Shown here: piece after piece, positions 44,938 through 52,998 of the stretch
Layout of the letters: each line of letters starts with the position of its first letter
How positions within the stretch are numbered: position 1 is the first letter of the stretch
Source of the DNA: Pseudomonadota bacterium
Lineage (GTDB): Bacteria; Pseudomonadota; Alphaproteobacteria; Rhizobiales; Xanthobacteraceae
Length of the DNA: 56,140 bases
Assembly: GCA_023423415.1 (NCBI GenBank)
Contig: JAFAFP010000009.1
Span: 1 to 56,140, forward strand
Direction of reading: 5' to 3'
Notes under the pieces: generated by a model
Database searches by the model: none
What the model was told of the DNA's origin: nothing
Seen by the model: the letters and a program-made list of their open reading frames with translations, nothing else
Program-made: the position numbers and the translations under genes

Positions 44938-45789
44938 TTAGAAACCGTAGAGTTTCGCCGGGTTGTCGACCAACAGCTTCTTTTGCACCGCAGGGTCGGG
45001 CGCGATCTTCGGCACAAGATCGACAAGATCGGCTTCATCGGCCTCATGTGTCGAATTCGGATGCGGGAAGTCTGTGCCCCACAGCACGCGGTCTGGAATG
45101 GTATCGACGATCTTCTTGGCGATCGGCACCGCCTTGTCGTAGGGCGGGAAATCGATCCGTTCCGAACCGCAGACCTTGATCCAGCAGCGATCGAGCTTGG
45201 CGAGATCGAGCAACGCCAACAACGGCTTCTGATCGACGCCGTCCTTGGCCGGCACACGACCCATGTGATCGATAATGAACGGCAAGGTCAGTGTCCGGAT
45301 CATGTCCGACAGCGGAATGATATCCGGCGCATCGACATGCAGCACCACATGCCAGCCGAGCGGTTTGATGCGGCGCAGGATATTATTGAACACATCCATG
45401 TTCGGCGAACCGCCGAGATGCTTCACGAAATTGAAGCGCGCGCCGCGCACGCCGGCACGCGCCATCATCGCGATGTCGTTGCCGGACGTGTTCTCGTCGA
45501 GGATCGCGACGCCGCGATAATGATCAGGCCGCCAGGCCAGTGCGTCGAGCATCGCCCGATTGTCGCTACCATGGCAGCTCGCCTGCACGATCACGGCGCG
45601 CTCGACGCCGAGATGATCGTGCAAGGCTTTCAGCATTTCCTTCGGCGCATCCTCCGGCGTGTAACGCCGGTTCGGGGCGTAAGGAAATACGTCGCCCGGT
45701 CCGAACACATGGCAATGCGCATCGGTCGAACCGGCCGGAAGCTGAAACGCCGGCTTGCGGCGTTTCGAAAGATCGAGCGTTGCTGACAT
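44938..45789 (-). CDS. Amidohydrolase-superfamily lactonase (LigI/PDC hydrolase-like)
   Basis: 283 residues. TIM-barrel metal-dependent hydrolase: TDAHCHVFGPGDVFPY (HxH-type strand), VQASCHGSDN, GVRGARFNF, VLHVDA, FIIDHMGRVP, and LWGTDFPHPN with the conserved Asp. The wording is that of 2-pyrone-4,6-dicarboxylate hydrolase (LigI), a lactonase of lignin-derived aromatic breakdown, and its relatives. It begins 4 bp after the stop of the TctC-type binding protein gene, so uptake and hydrolysis are probably co-expressed. The exact lactone substrate is not determinable. Confidence 0.82.
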   Translation of the reverse strand: MSATLDLSKRRKPAFQLPAGSTDAHCHVFGPGDVFPYAPNRRYTPEDAPKEMLKALHDHLGVERAVIVQASCHGSDNRAMLDALAWRPDHYRGVAILDENTSGNDIAMMARAGVRGARFNFVKHLGGSPNMDVFNNILRRIKPLGWHVVLHVDAPDIIPLSDMIRTLTLPFIIDHMGRVPAKDGVDQKPLLALLDLAKLDRCWIKVCGSERIDFPPYDKAVPIAKKIVDTIPDRVLWGTDFPHPNSTHEADEADLVDLVPKIAPDPAVQKKLLVDNPAKLYGF

Positions 45790-45793
45790 CAGG

Positions 45794-46795
45794 TTACCGC
45801 TTCTCGATGCCGGCCTTGTCGATGACCTTGCCCCACTTCTCGATGTCGGACTTCAGTCGCGCTTCGAGTTCCTGCGGGGTCGAGCCGCGCGCTTCAATGC
45901 CCATCTCAAGCGCCTTCTTACGCACTTCCGGATCGGCCAGCACTTCGTTCAACGCGGTGTTCAGGGTCTTGACGATCTCTGGCGGCGTGCCGGCCTTGGC
46001 AAAGATCGCGTTCCAGGAGGTCGCCTCGAAATCACCGCCGCCGGCTTCCTTCACCGTGGGCGCGTCAGGCAGATAGGCACCCCGCTGAAGACCGGACGTA
46101 CCGACCGGGGTGAATTTCTTGGCATCGAGACCACCCCGCAGGGCTGCATAGAATTCAGATGCCATTTGCACGTCGTCACGCTCGAGACCGACCAGAACTT
46201 CGCCGGAAGTCTTGAACGGCACGATGACAAAATCGAGCCCGGTGACGGACTTGAACAATTCGGCGCCGAGATTCTGCGTCGAACCGGCGGCGATGGTGCC
46301 GACATTGAGCTGACCCGGCCTTTCCTTGGCAGCCTTCATGAAATCGCCGAGCGTCTGGTACGGGCCCTTCCCGTTGGTCACGAAGATCAGGTCGAAATAT
46401 CCCATCGCCGAGACTGGCACGAAATCCTTGACCGGATCGAACGGCAGGCTCTTGAACAGATTGACGCTGATCGCGGTGCCATTGGAGAACACAGCGAGCG
46501 TGTAGCCATCGGCAGGAGACTGCATCACGGCACGCGCAGCAGAGATGCCGCCGGCACCGGGATTGTTCTCGACCACGAAGCGCCCACCCAGCTTTTCGCC
46601 GAGCTTCTCGGCCACGAGGCGCGTGGTGATATCGGCAACGCCGCCTGCTCCGAACGGCAGGATCAGGCGCACTGGGCGATCAGGATATTTAGCTTGTGCC
46701 TGAACAGGCGCCGGGGCCAGTGCGATTGCGGCCAGACCGACCACGGCGAGACACTTGCCGAACAACCCGGTGGCGAGGGTGTATTTGTGAGACAT
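45794..46795 (-). CDS. Bug/TctC-type periplasmic solute-binding protein
   Basis: 333 residues from the ATG at 46795; the ATG at 46801 is too close to the AAGGAG ribosome-binding site. Signal peptide of about 30 residues (LAVVGLAAIALAPAPVQAQ). The Bug pattern is clear: YPDRPVRLILPFGAGGVADITTRLVAEKLGEKLGGRFVVENNPGAGG, then FVPVSAMGYFDLIFVTN and a C-terminal helix. Such proteins bind carboxylates or aromatic acids for tripartite tricarboxylate transporters, but no TctA or TctB gene is nearby; many Bug proteins are orphans of this kind. Confidence 0.9.
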   Translation of the reverse strand: MSHKYTLATGLFGKCLAVVGLAAIALAPAPVQAQAKYPDRPVRLILPFGAGGVADITTRLVAEKLGEKLGGRFVVENNPGAGGISAARAVMQSPADGYTLAVFSNGTAISVNLFKSLPFDPVKDFVPVSAMGYFDLIFVTNGKGPYQTLGDFMKAAKERPGQLNVGTIAAGSTQNLGAELFKSVTGLDFVIVPFKTSGEVLVGLERDDVQMASEFYAALRGGLDAKKFTPVGTSGLQRGAYLPDAPTVKEAGGGDFEATSWNAIFAKAGTPPEIVKTLNTALNEVLADPEVRKKALEMGIEARGSTPQELEARLKSDIEKWGKVIDKAGIEKR

Positions 46796-46881
46796 CAGCA
46801 TACTCCTTCAATTACGGCGTCAAAAACACCTTTGCGCCACAAGTTCAAGTCCGGGAAGCACCCTCAGTGAAACCGAGCGTG

Positions 46882-47343
46882 TCAGATTTCCTTCCCGAGT
46901 TTGCGATCGAGGGAATAGGGTCCGCCGCCACGCAACAGCATTGCAACGAAGATGAGCCCCCAGAACAAGGGATATTCGTAGCCGCGATTGACCCAGGAAT
47001 AGCCGTTCGGCATCTGCACCCAGATAATCACCATGAACTCGATAACAAGCAGCGCTGCGATCACCCGTGTGAAGAGACCGAGCATGATCAGGATTGCACC
47101 CACTGTTTCGAGCAAGATCACCACATAAGCGAACAAGAGCGCCGGCTCGATGCCCCGCTTCGCAAGACTGTTGGCGGCAAAGACTTGCGCGCCGGCGACG
47201 ATTTTTGGCCAGCCATGCGTGAACAGGATCGCACCGGCGGTGATACGAATGAGCGGCCAATAGAGACCCGCGTAATTTTCGTAGAATGCGCCCAATCCCG
47301 CGACGATCGGTTTCGGATCGGCACCCTTGTCTGCGTAGCTCAT
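46882..47343 (-). CDS. DoxX family membrane protein
   Basis: 153 residues with four hydrophobic helices. Family wording: LYWPLIRITAGAILFTHGWPKI in the first helix, LLFAYVVILLETVGAILIMLGLFTRVIAALLVIEFMVII, then GYEYPLFWGLIFVAMLLRGGGPYSLDRKLGKEI. DoxX/DoxD-type proteins are poorly defined membrane proteins, some tied to redox or detoxification. It lies between the two hydrolase genes on the same strand, 48 bp after the amidohydrolase stop. Confidence 0.9.
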   Translation of the reverse strand: MSYADKGADPKPIVAGLGAFYENYAGLYWPLIRITAGAILFTHGWPKIVAGAQVFAANSLAKRGIEPALLFAYVVILLETVGAILIMLGLFTRVIAALLVIEFMVIIWVQMPNGYSWVNRGYEYPLFWGLIFVAMLLRGGGPYSLDRKLGKEI

Positions 47344-47391
47344 GGTGTCCCCCTTTATCTCGTCCCCAGATCAATCAAAGCCCTGATATCG

Positions 47392-48333
47392 CTAGCTCCA
47401 TTTCAACCGCGCGAGGATCGCGCGCCCCATGATCCAATCCTTGTCTTCTTCCGATAGAAATTTCAGTTCCTGCATGAAATGCGCAAGGCGTTCGCGATAC
47501 GACGCTTTCGCAAACCCGTTCGTAACATCAGTGCCCCAATAGCAGCGCTGCGGTCCGTACGCGTCGAACAGTCGTTGAATGTAACTCGTCATATCGCGGA
47601 ATGGATACGGCTCCGACGAATAGGCCGGCGCCGCCGAGAGCTTGACTGAAATGTTCTGATGTTTAGCGAGCGCGACAGCATCATCGATCGCCGACGAAAT
47701 CTTCTTTTCGGCGACGACCTGCGACGAAACGCCCATGTGATCGATGATCAATGTCAGGTTTGGATGACGTTCCGCAATGTTGGCGAAGAGCGGAAGCGTG
47801 CCGGCGGTGAGAAACATGATCGGGACGCCCGCCTTTTCCGCGGCAGGCCAGAGCCAATCCGTCGTGCCGTCCTTCAGCGCGGCGGCCGTCGCGCCAAGGA
47901 AGGTCAACCGGATGCCGAGCAACCCCGGCTGCGACTTCCAGCGCGCAAGATCGTCAGCGGTCAGTGCCGCCTTCAGCGGAATGCGGCCCATCACGCCAAA
48001 TCGATTGGGATATCGTTGCGCTGCCTCAAGTGCGTAATCGATCCGGTCCCCTTCCCAACTCGGCGGCACGATCACGGCGCGGTCGACTTCCGCCTCATCC
48101 ATCAGCGGGAGCAATTTTTCGAAGGTGAACGGCTCGGGCAATTGCGGCGTCATGCCGGCGACCCAGGGACGTTCGGGCGAATTGGCCTTCCAGATATGGA
48201 CTTGTGAATCGACAATGGTTCGCTTTTTCGCCGGCTGGATTTGCATGGTTTGGGCCGAGATGGATTGAGCCCCCTGCGAGGCCAATAGGCCGGCTCCCAG
48301 AGTGCCGTTCAAAAACGTGCGCCGTGACAACAT
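47392..48333 (-). CDS. Tat-exported amidohydrolase-family protein
   Basis: 313 residues. N-terminal twin-arginine signal (LSRRTFLNGTLGAGLLASQGAQSISAQ). The rest is a LigI/ACMSD-like TIM barrel: IVDSQVHIWKANSPERPW, AVIVPPSWEGDR, GIRLTFLG, LIIDHMG, ISVKLSAAP and YWGTDVTNG. The first HxH motif is reduced to a single His (DSQVHIW), seen in related families. It is likely periplasmic, which is unusual for this group and fits a role next to the secreted binding protein. It is first in the minus-strand cluster and divergent from the LysR gene. Confidence 0.82.
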   Translation of the reverse strand: MLSRRTFLNGTLGAGLLASQGAQSISAQTMQIQPAKKRTIVDSQVHIWKANSPERPWVAGMTPQLPEPFTFEKLLPLMDEAEVDRAVIVPPSWEGDRIDYALEAAQRYPNRFGVMGRIPLKAALTADDLARWKSQPGLLGIRLTFLGATAAALKDGTTDWLWPAAEKAGVPIMFLTAGTLPLFANIAERHPNLTLIIDHMGVSSQVVAEKKISSAIDDAVALAKHQNISVKLSAAPAYSSEPYPFRDMTSYIQRLFDAYGPQRCYWGTDVTNGFAKASYRERLAHFMQELKFLSEEDKDWIMGRAILARLKWS

Positions 48334-48397
48334 TGGGTTCTCTCCCCTGGAGGATCGAGCCGGTTTGCTTTGCCGATGACCGATCGGTGGGCCCGTT

Positions 48398-48468
48398 GCC
48401 TGCAGAATAGGCAGGCTTCCCCATTTTCAAAATTTATAATACCAATTGACATAATTCATCACATGAAT
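48398..48468. promoter_or_regulatory. Divergent control region with candidate LysR operator
   Basis: The 143-bp gap between the exported amidohydrolase and LysR genes is AT-rich. It contains a perfect dyad ATTCAT-CAC-ATGAAT (48454-48468) that fits the LysR T-N11-A rule (T48455, A48467), a second dyad GCCTGC-N7-GCAGGC (48398-48416), and a TATAAT at 48435-48440. The position fits an autoregulatory LysR site controlling both directions; this is inferred. Confidence 0.55.
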
Positions 48469-48476
48469 GGTGCCTG

Positions 48477-49394
48477 GTGAACCTCAACAATCTCGACTTC
48501 AATCTTCTGCGCGTCCTGGACACGTTGATCGCAGAGCGCAATGTCACGCGGGCCGCGGAATTGCTGCATCGCTCGCAGCCCGCGGTCAGCAATGCGCTGC
48601 GCAGGCTGCGCACCTTGCTTGGCGACGATCTGCTGGTACGCGGCTCAAAAGGCGGGCTGGTTCTGACGCCACGCGCCGAAGCGATCCGGCAGCCGCTGCG
48701 GGAAGCGATCGACAAAATCGAAAAATGTCTTGGCAGCGATATGCAGTTCAATCCCGCGCTGGCATCCGGAACGCTGCGGCTGAGTGCGCCCGACCGGCTC
48801 AGTCTGGCGGTCGTCCCGGCGTTGTTTGATCGCTTGCGACAGTTCGCACCGAATATGTCGCTGCACATTGCGACCGCGGATCGGACCCTTGCGACGGATC
48901 TGCTGGATGCCGACCAGACCGATGTCGCGCTGGCATGGTATGATGAGAAATCGCCGCACCTAATCAGCGAGCGGTTACGTGACGAAAAACTGTTCTGCGT
49001 GTTCCGCCGCGAACATCCTCTGGCCAAAACCCGGAAACGATTCGACATCGCGGCCGTTCTGTCGTTTCCGCATATCGTCGTCAGCGCGACCGGCGCACGC
49101 ACGGCGATCTTTGACGAATTGCTGTCGCGTCACAATTTGCGGCGCGATCCCCTGGTATCCGTCTCCAACTTCACGGCTGTCCCCTATTTGCTTTCGCGCA
49201 GCGACATGATCGGCGTTTTTACCGACCTCGCTTCAGGCGTTTTCGAAAAGTCGTTCGGCCTGGTCAGACGGCCGGTGCCGCTGGATGTCGCCGCGATCAC
49301 CACAAGCATGGTCTGGCACGTGCGCCACAAGCGCGACGCCAAGCACGCCTGGCTCCGGCGTCAGATCAAGGACATCTATCGCGACATTCAATGA
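48477..49394 (+). CDS. LysR-family transcriptional regulator
   Basis: 305 residues from a GTG at 48477. The N-terminal winged helix-turn-helix (NLNNLDFNLLRVLDTLIAERNVTRAAELLHRSQPAVSNALRRLRTLLGDDLLVRG) is typical of the NodD/NahR-like branch, which usually responds to aromatic or flavonoid-type inducers. The effector-binding part (about residues 90-300) is complete. It is divergent from the exported amidohydrolase gene, the usual geometry for a LysR regulator and its target cluster. Confidence 0.92.
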   Translation: MNLNNLDFNLLRVLDTLIAERNVTRAAELLHRSQPAVSNALRRLRTLLGDDLLVRGSKGGLVLTPRAEAIRQPLREAIDKIEKCLGSDMQFNPALASGTLRLSAPDRLSLAVVPALFDRLRQFAPNMSLHIATADRTLATDLLDADQTDVALAWYDEKSPHLISERLRDEKLFCVFRREHPLAKTRKRFDIAAVLSFPHIVVSATGARTAIFDELLSRHNLRRDPLVSVSNFTAVPYLLSRSDMIGVFTDLASGVFEKSFGLVRRPVPLDVAAITTSMVWHVRHKRDAKHAWLRRQIKDIYRDIQ

Positions 49395-49412
49395 TATGGG
49401 CGGCCAGTGTTG

Positions 49413-49469
49413 TTTTGAGCGTTTTCGAGCGAAGTGGGGACCGGTTTGCGTGAAGAAAACGCGTCAAAA
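49413..49469. repeat. Dispersed palindromic repeat, copy 2 (ACCGGTTTGCG core)
   Basis: Near-palindromic element with ends TTTTGAGCGTTTTC and GAAAACGCGTCAAAA around AGTGGGGACCGGTTTGCG. Shares its core with the element at 8739-8786. It lies between the LysR and tgt genes, whose 3' ends converge. Confidence 0.7.
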
Positions 49470-49481
49470 AGCTGGCACTGC

Positions 49482-50615
49482 TTATCGTGGCGCGATGTCG
49501 CCCTTCTCCCAACCCGCCTTCACAGCGGCGCGATAGGCGGCAAAGGTGCCGGCCGCGATGGCCTCGCGAGCGCCCAGCATCAGCGCCTGATAGTAGGCAA
49601 GATTGACCTGCGACAACAGCATGGCGCCGAGCGTCTCGTTGGCCTTCACCAGATGGTGCAGATAGGCCCGCGAATAGGTGCGGGTCGGCGCATAGGAACT
49701 GCGCTCGTCGAGCGGACGCGGATCGTCTGCGTGCCGCGCATTCTTCAGATTGACCGGCCCGTATCGCGTGAAGGCCAGGCCATGACGGCCGTTTCGCGTC
49801 GGCATCACGCAGTCGAACATATCGACGCCGCGCCACACCGCCTCAATGAGATCGTCCGGCGTGCCGACGCCCATCAGATAGCGCGGGCGGTCGGTAGGCA
49901 GGCTCGGGATGACGATATCGATCATCGACAGCATCACCGCCTGCGGCTCGCCGACAGCGAGACCGCCGATCGCGTAGCCCTGAAAATCCATGTCGACCAG
50001 CGCTTTTGCGCTTTGCATGCGCAACGCCGGATCATCACCGCCCTGCACGATCCCGAATAGCGCGTAGCCCGGCTTTGCGCCTTCGAAGGCGCGCTTGCTG
50101 CGTTCGGCCCAGCGCAATGAGAGCTGCATCGCACGATCGATCTCGTCGCGTTTCGCCGGCAAGCGGATGCATTCGTCGAGCTGCATCGAAATGTCGGCAC
50201 CCAGCAGACGCTGGATCTCGATCGATCGCTCGGGCGACAATTCATACAGCGCGCCATCGAGATGCGAACGGAACGTCACCGCCTTCTCATCGATCTTGCG
50301 GAGCTGCGACAGCGACATGACCTGGAAGCCGCCGGAGTCGGTGAGGATCGGTTTTGGCCAGTTCATGAAGGTGTGCAGGCCGCCAAGCGCGGCGACGCGC
50401 TCCGGGCCCGGCCGCAGCATCAGGTGATAGGTGTTGCCGAGCAGGATTTCCGCGCCGGTACGCGCGACTTCATCCGGCATCACCGCCTTCACCGTCGCCT
50501 GCGTGCCGACCGGCATGAAGGCCGGCGTCGCGATGCGGCCATGCGCGGTCTCGATCTCGCCGGCGCGCGCCGTGCCATCCGTGGCGATGAGGTGGAACGA
50601 AAAAGGATTGCTCAT
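49482..50615 (-). CDS. tgt: Queuine tRNA-ribosyltransferase Tgt
   Basis: 377 residues from the ATG at 50615, which overlaps the queA stop (ATGA). It exchanges G34 for preQ1 in tRNAs with GUN anticodons. Motifs: TPAFMPVGTQATVKAV, LGNTYHLMLRPG, TDSGGFQVMSLS, HLDGA, GYAIGGLAVGE and YLMGVGTPDDL; the catalytic Asp lies in MFDCVMPTRNGRHG. The C-terminal zinc site is changed: the usual CxCxxC is replaced around residues 300-320 by DDPRPLDERSSYAPTRTYSRAYLHHL, a zinc-ligand loss worth checking, though seen in some alphaproteobacteria as far as I know. Confidence 0.95.
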   Translation of the reverse strand: MSNPFSFHLIATDGTARAGEIETAHGRIATPAFMPVGTQATVKAVMPDEVARTGAEILLGNTYHLMLRPGPERVAALGGLHTFMNWPKPILTDSGGFQVMSLSQLRKIDEKAVTFRSHLDGALYELSPERSIEIQRLLGADISMQLDECIRLPAKRDEIDRAMQLSLRWAERSKRAFEGAKPGYALFGIVQGGDDPALRMQSAKALVDMDFQGYAIGGLAVGEPQAVMLSMIDIVIPSLPTDRPRYLMGVGTPDDLIEAVWRGVDMFDCVMPTRNGRHGLAFTRYGPVNLKNARHADDPRPLDERSSYAPTRTYSRAYLHHLVKANETLGAMLLSQVNLAYYQALMLGAREAIAAGTFAAYRAAVKAGWEKGDIAPR

Positions 50616-51697
50616 CGTGTTTCTGCTGGATGCAGCAAACACGCATCCCCGTATGAGTAAAAACGATAACCCGTCGCGATCGCATGCGCGTAGGCGCGCT
50701 GCATGGTCTCAAGCCCTGCGAAGGCCGATACCAGCATGAACAACGTCGATTTCGGCAAGTGGAAATTGGTCATCATCAGATCGGTCGCACGGAAGCGATA
50801 GCCCGGCGTGATGAAGATATCGGTTTCGCCGCGGAACGGGCGGATGATCCCCGTTTCATCGGCGGCGCTTTCCAGTAACCGCAACGCCGTGGTGCCGACC
50901 GGCACGATCCGTCCGCCTTTTGCGCGCACATCGTTGAGCGCGTTCGCGGTCGCCTCGTCGATCTCGCCCCACTCCGAATGCATCTTGTGCTCGGACGTGT
51001 CCTCGCCCTTGACCGGCAAGAAGGTCCCTGCTCCGACATGCAAGGTCAGGCGATGCAACTGGATACCGTTCGCCAGCAGCCGTTCGATCAATGACGGCGT
51101 GAAGTGCAGCGCCGCCGTCGGCGCGGCGACCGAACCTTCCTCATCGGCGAACATCGTCTGGTAGTCGGAAAGATCGCGTTCGTCGGCGGCACGTTTCGAG
51201 GCGATATAGGGCGGCAACGGCATTGCACCGCGCTCTGCAACGGCCTCGTCCAACACGGCGCCATGAAACGCAAACGACAGCGTCACCTCGCCGCCTTCGC
51301 CCTTGTCCTCCACCGTTGCGTCGAGCTGACCGAGGAAACAGACTTTGCCCTCGTCGCCGAAGCGCACGATGTCGCCGACCTGAAGACGCTTGCCCGGCTT
51401 GACGAAGGCACGCCAGCGCGAGCCATCGATCCGTTTGTGCAAGGTGGCCTCGATCTTCGGCTCCTCACCGCGGCCGATGCGCCGGCCGAACAATCGCGCC
51501 GGAATGACCTTGGTGTCATTCACCACCAGCGCATCGCCGGCCCGCAGGAGGTCCGGCAGGTCGTGCACGATCCGGTCCTCGGTTTCGGGCAATTGCCCCG
51601 GCCGCACCACCATCAGCCGCGCGGAATCGCGCGGAGACGCTGGCCGCAGCGCAATGCACTCGGACGGTAATTCGAAATCGAAGAGTGAGGTTTGCAT
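50612..51697 (-). CDS. queA: S-adenosylmethionine:tRNA ribosyltransferase-isomerase QueA
   Basis: 361 residues from the ATG at 51697 (MQTSLFDFELPSECIALRPASPRDSARLMV). It converts preQ1-tRNA to epoxyqueuosine-tRNA. Landmarks are LVVNDTKVIPARLFGRR, the Lys/Arg-rich barrel, MPLPPYI, RLTLHVGAGTFLPVKGED, VGTTALRLLESAADE, and TNFHLPKSTLFMLVSAFAG near the end. The 4-bp overlap with tgt couples two steps of queuosine synthesis. A cluster of repeats lies upstream, between it and ppiB. Confidence 0.96.
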   Translation of the reverse strand: MQTSLFDFELPSECIALRPASPRDSARLMVVRPGQLPETEDRIVHDLPDLLRAGDALVVNDTKVIPARLFGRRIGRGEEPKIEATLHKRIDGSRWRAFVKPGKRLQVGDIVRFGDEGKVCFLGQLDATVEDKGEGGEVTLSFAFHGAVLDEAVAERGAMPLPPYIASKRAADERDLSDYQTMFADEEGSVAAPTAALHFTPSLIERLLANGIQLHRLTLHVGAGTFLPVKGEDTSEHKMHSEWGEIDEATANALNDVRAKGGRIVPVGTTALRLLESAADETGIIRPFRGETDIFITPGYRFRATDLMMTNFHLPKSTLFMLVSAFAGLETMQRAYAHAIATGYRFYSYGDACLLHPAETR

Positions 51698-51710
51698 GGT
51701 CTTTCTTATA

Positions 51711-51859
51711 CCTCCCCCTGCAAGGGGGAGGTCGGCGTAACGCAACCAAGTTTACGCAGCCCGCGTAAACTTGGCTGCGTGCGCCGGGTGGGGGTCATCG
51801 CTTCTGGATGACCCCACCCCGCCCGCTTGCGCGGTCGACCCTCCCCTTTCAGGGGAGGG
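51711..51859. repeat. Mosaic of nested intergenic palindromes
   Basis: Four dyads in series: CCTCCCCC/GGGGGAGG (51711-51731); ACGCAACCAAGTTTACGC/GCGTAAACTTGGCTGCGT (51740-51780, 18-bp arms with one mismatch); GGGTGGGGGTCAT/ATGACCCCACCC (51786-51819); CCCTCCCC/GGGGAGGG (51839-51859). The second dyad is the same family as 23152-23186. The whole fills the queA-ppiB gap. Confidence 0.8.
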
Positions 51860-51867
51860 ATAAAAAC

Positions 51868-52332
51868 TTACGCGTCCGCCAGCACCGTCGCCTTGACGAT
51901 CTTGTCCGGGTTCTGCACCGGCTCGCCGCGCTTGATCTTGTCGACATTTTCCATGCCTTCGACGACCTTGCCCCAAACCGTGTATTGGCGGTTCAGGAAC
52001 GGCGCGTCCTCGAAGCAGATGAAGAACTGGCTATCGCCGGAATCCGGGTTCTGTGCCCGCGCCATCGACGCGGTGCCGCGAACATGCGGTTCTTCGTTGA
52101 ACTCGGCCTTCAACTTCTTGCCCGAGCCGCCGGTGCCGGTGCCCTGCGGGCAGCCGGTCTGCGCCATGAAGCCGTCGATCACGCGATGGAAGACGATGCC
52201 GTCATAGAAGCCTTCGCGCACCAGTTCCTTGATGCGCGCGACATGGTTCGGCGCGAGGTCCGGCCGCATGGCGATGATGACATCACCCTGAGTGGTTTCG
52301 AGCTTGATCGTGTTTTCGGGATCGGTCGCCAT
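51868..52332 (-). CDS. ppiB: Cytoplasmic cyclophilin-type peptidyl-prolyl isomerase
   Basis: 154 residues without a signal peptide. Cyclophilin motifs: IELVREGFYDGIVFHRVIDGFMAQTGCPQGTG (reads KELVREG here), FNEEPHVRGTASMARAQNPDSGDSQFFICFEDAPFLNRQYTVWGKVVEGMENVDKIKRGEPV. It catalyses proline cis-trans isomerisation in folding. It is 107 bp downstream of a paralogue with a signal peptide; the pair is a common alphaproteobacterial arrangement. Confidence 0.93.
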   Translation of the reverse strand: MATDPENTIKLETTQGDVIIAMRPDLAPNHVARIKELVREGFYDGIVFHRVIDGFMAQTGCPQGTGTGGSGKKLKAEFNEEPHVRGTASMARAQNPDSGDSQFFICFEDAPFLNRQYTVWGKVVEGMENVDKIKRGEPVQNPDKIVKATVLADA

Positions 52333-52439
52333 GGTCTCTTTCTCCTTGTTGTCATGGCCGAAGACATAAGTTGCCTCGGCATTAATCCGGTGCCGTACGG
52401 CGTACGTCTTGGCCGTCGGCTTTGTCCTGTTGCCGCCGG

Positions 52440-52970
52440 CTATTTCTTGCCGTCGGCCTGGACGAAGGCGCGAGTGATGCGATCGGGATCCTGCACCGGT
52501 TCGCCCTTCTTGATCTTGTCGACATTGTCCATGCCCGACACCACTTCACCGATCACCGTGTACTGGCCGTTCAGATGCGGCGCATCGGCGAAGGTGATGA
52601 AGAACTGGCTATTGGCCGAGTTCGGATCGCTGGCACGTGCCATGCCGACGACACCGCGGCGGAACGGCACCTGCGAGAATTCCTGATTGATGTTCGGATA
52701 CTTCGATTTGCCGCGGCCGTCGCCGCGATCGCCGTCGCCGGTCTGGGCCATGAAGCCCGGAATGACGCGATGGAACGGCGCGTTGTTGTAGAAACCGTCG
52801 CGCGCCAGTTGCTTGATCCGCGCAGCATGGTTCGGCGCGATGTCGGCGCGCAGGCGGATCACCACCGGCCCCTTGGTGGTTTCCAGCACCAGCGTGTTCT
52901 GCGGGTCGGATTGAGCATGAGCCGGAGCTGCGAGCAGGAGCGCAGCCAGCAGGGCGAATATGCGGATCAT
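52440..52970 (-). CDS. ppiA: Periplasmic cyclophilin-type peptidyl-prolyl isomerase
   Basis: 176 residues with a signal peptide (MIRIFALLAALLLAAPAHAQ). The cyclophilin core matches its neighbour: LARDGFYNNAPFHRVIPGFMAQTGDGDRGDG, FRRGVVGMARASDPNSANSQFFITFADAPHLNGQYTVIGEVVSGMDNVDKIKKGEP. It should act on exported proteins. It lies 28 bp after coaD on the same strand. Confidence 0.92.
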   Translation of the reverse strand: MIRIFALLAALLLAAPAHAQSDPQNTLVLETTKGPVVIRLRADIAPNHAARIKQLARDGFYNNAPFHRVIPGFMAQTGDGDRGDGRGKSKYPNINQEFSQVPFRRGVVGMARASDPNSANSQFFITFADAPHLNGQYTVIGEVVSGMDNVDKIKKGEPVQDPDRITRAFVQADGKK

Positions 52971-52998
52971 AAAAGCTCCTGAATGAAAGCCTTGGGAC

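Noticed and set aside
43563..45257. 564-residue minus-strand frame spanning the flavin hydroxylase
   Set aside because: It crosses a strong terminator and lies antisense to a clear FAD monooxygenase and in another frame of the LigI-like gene.
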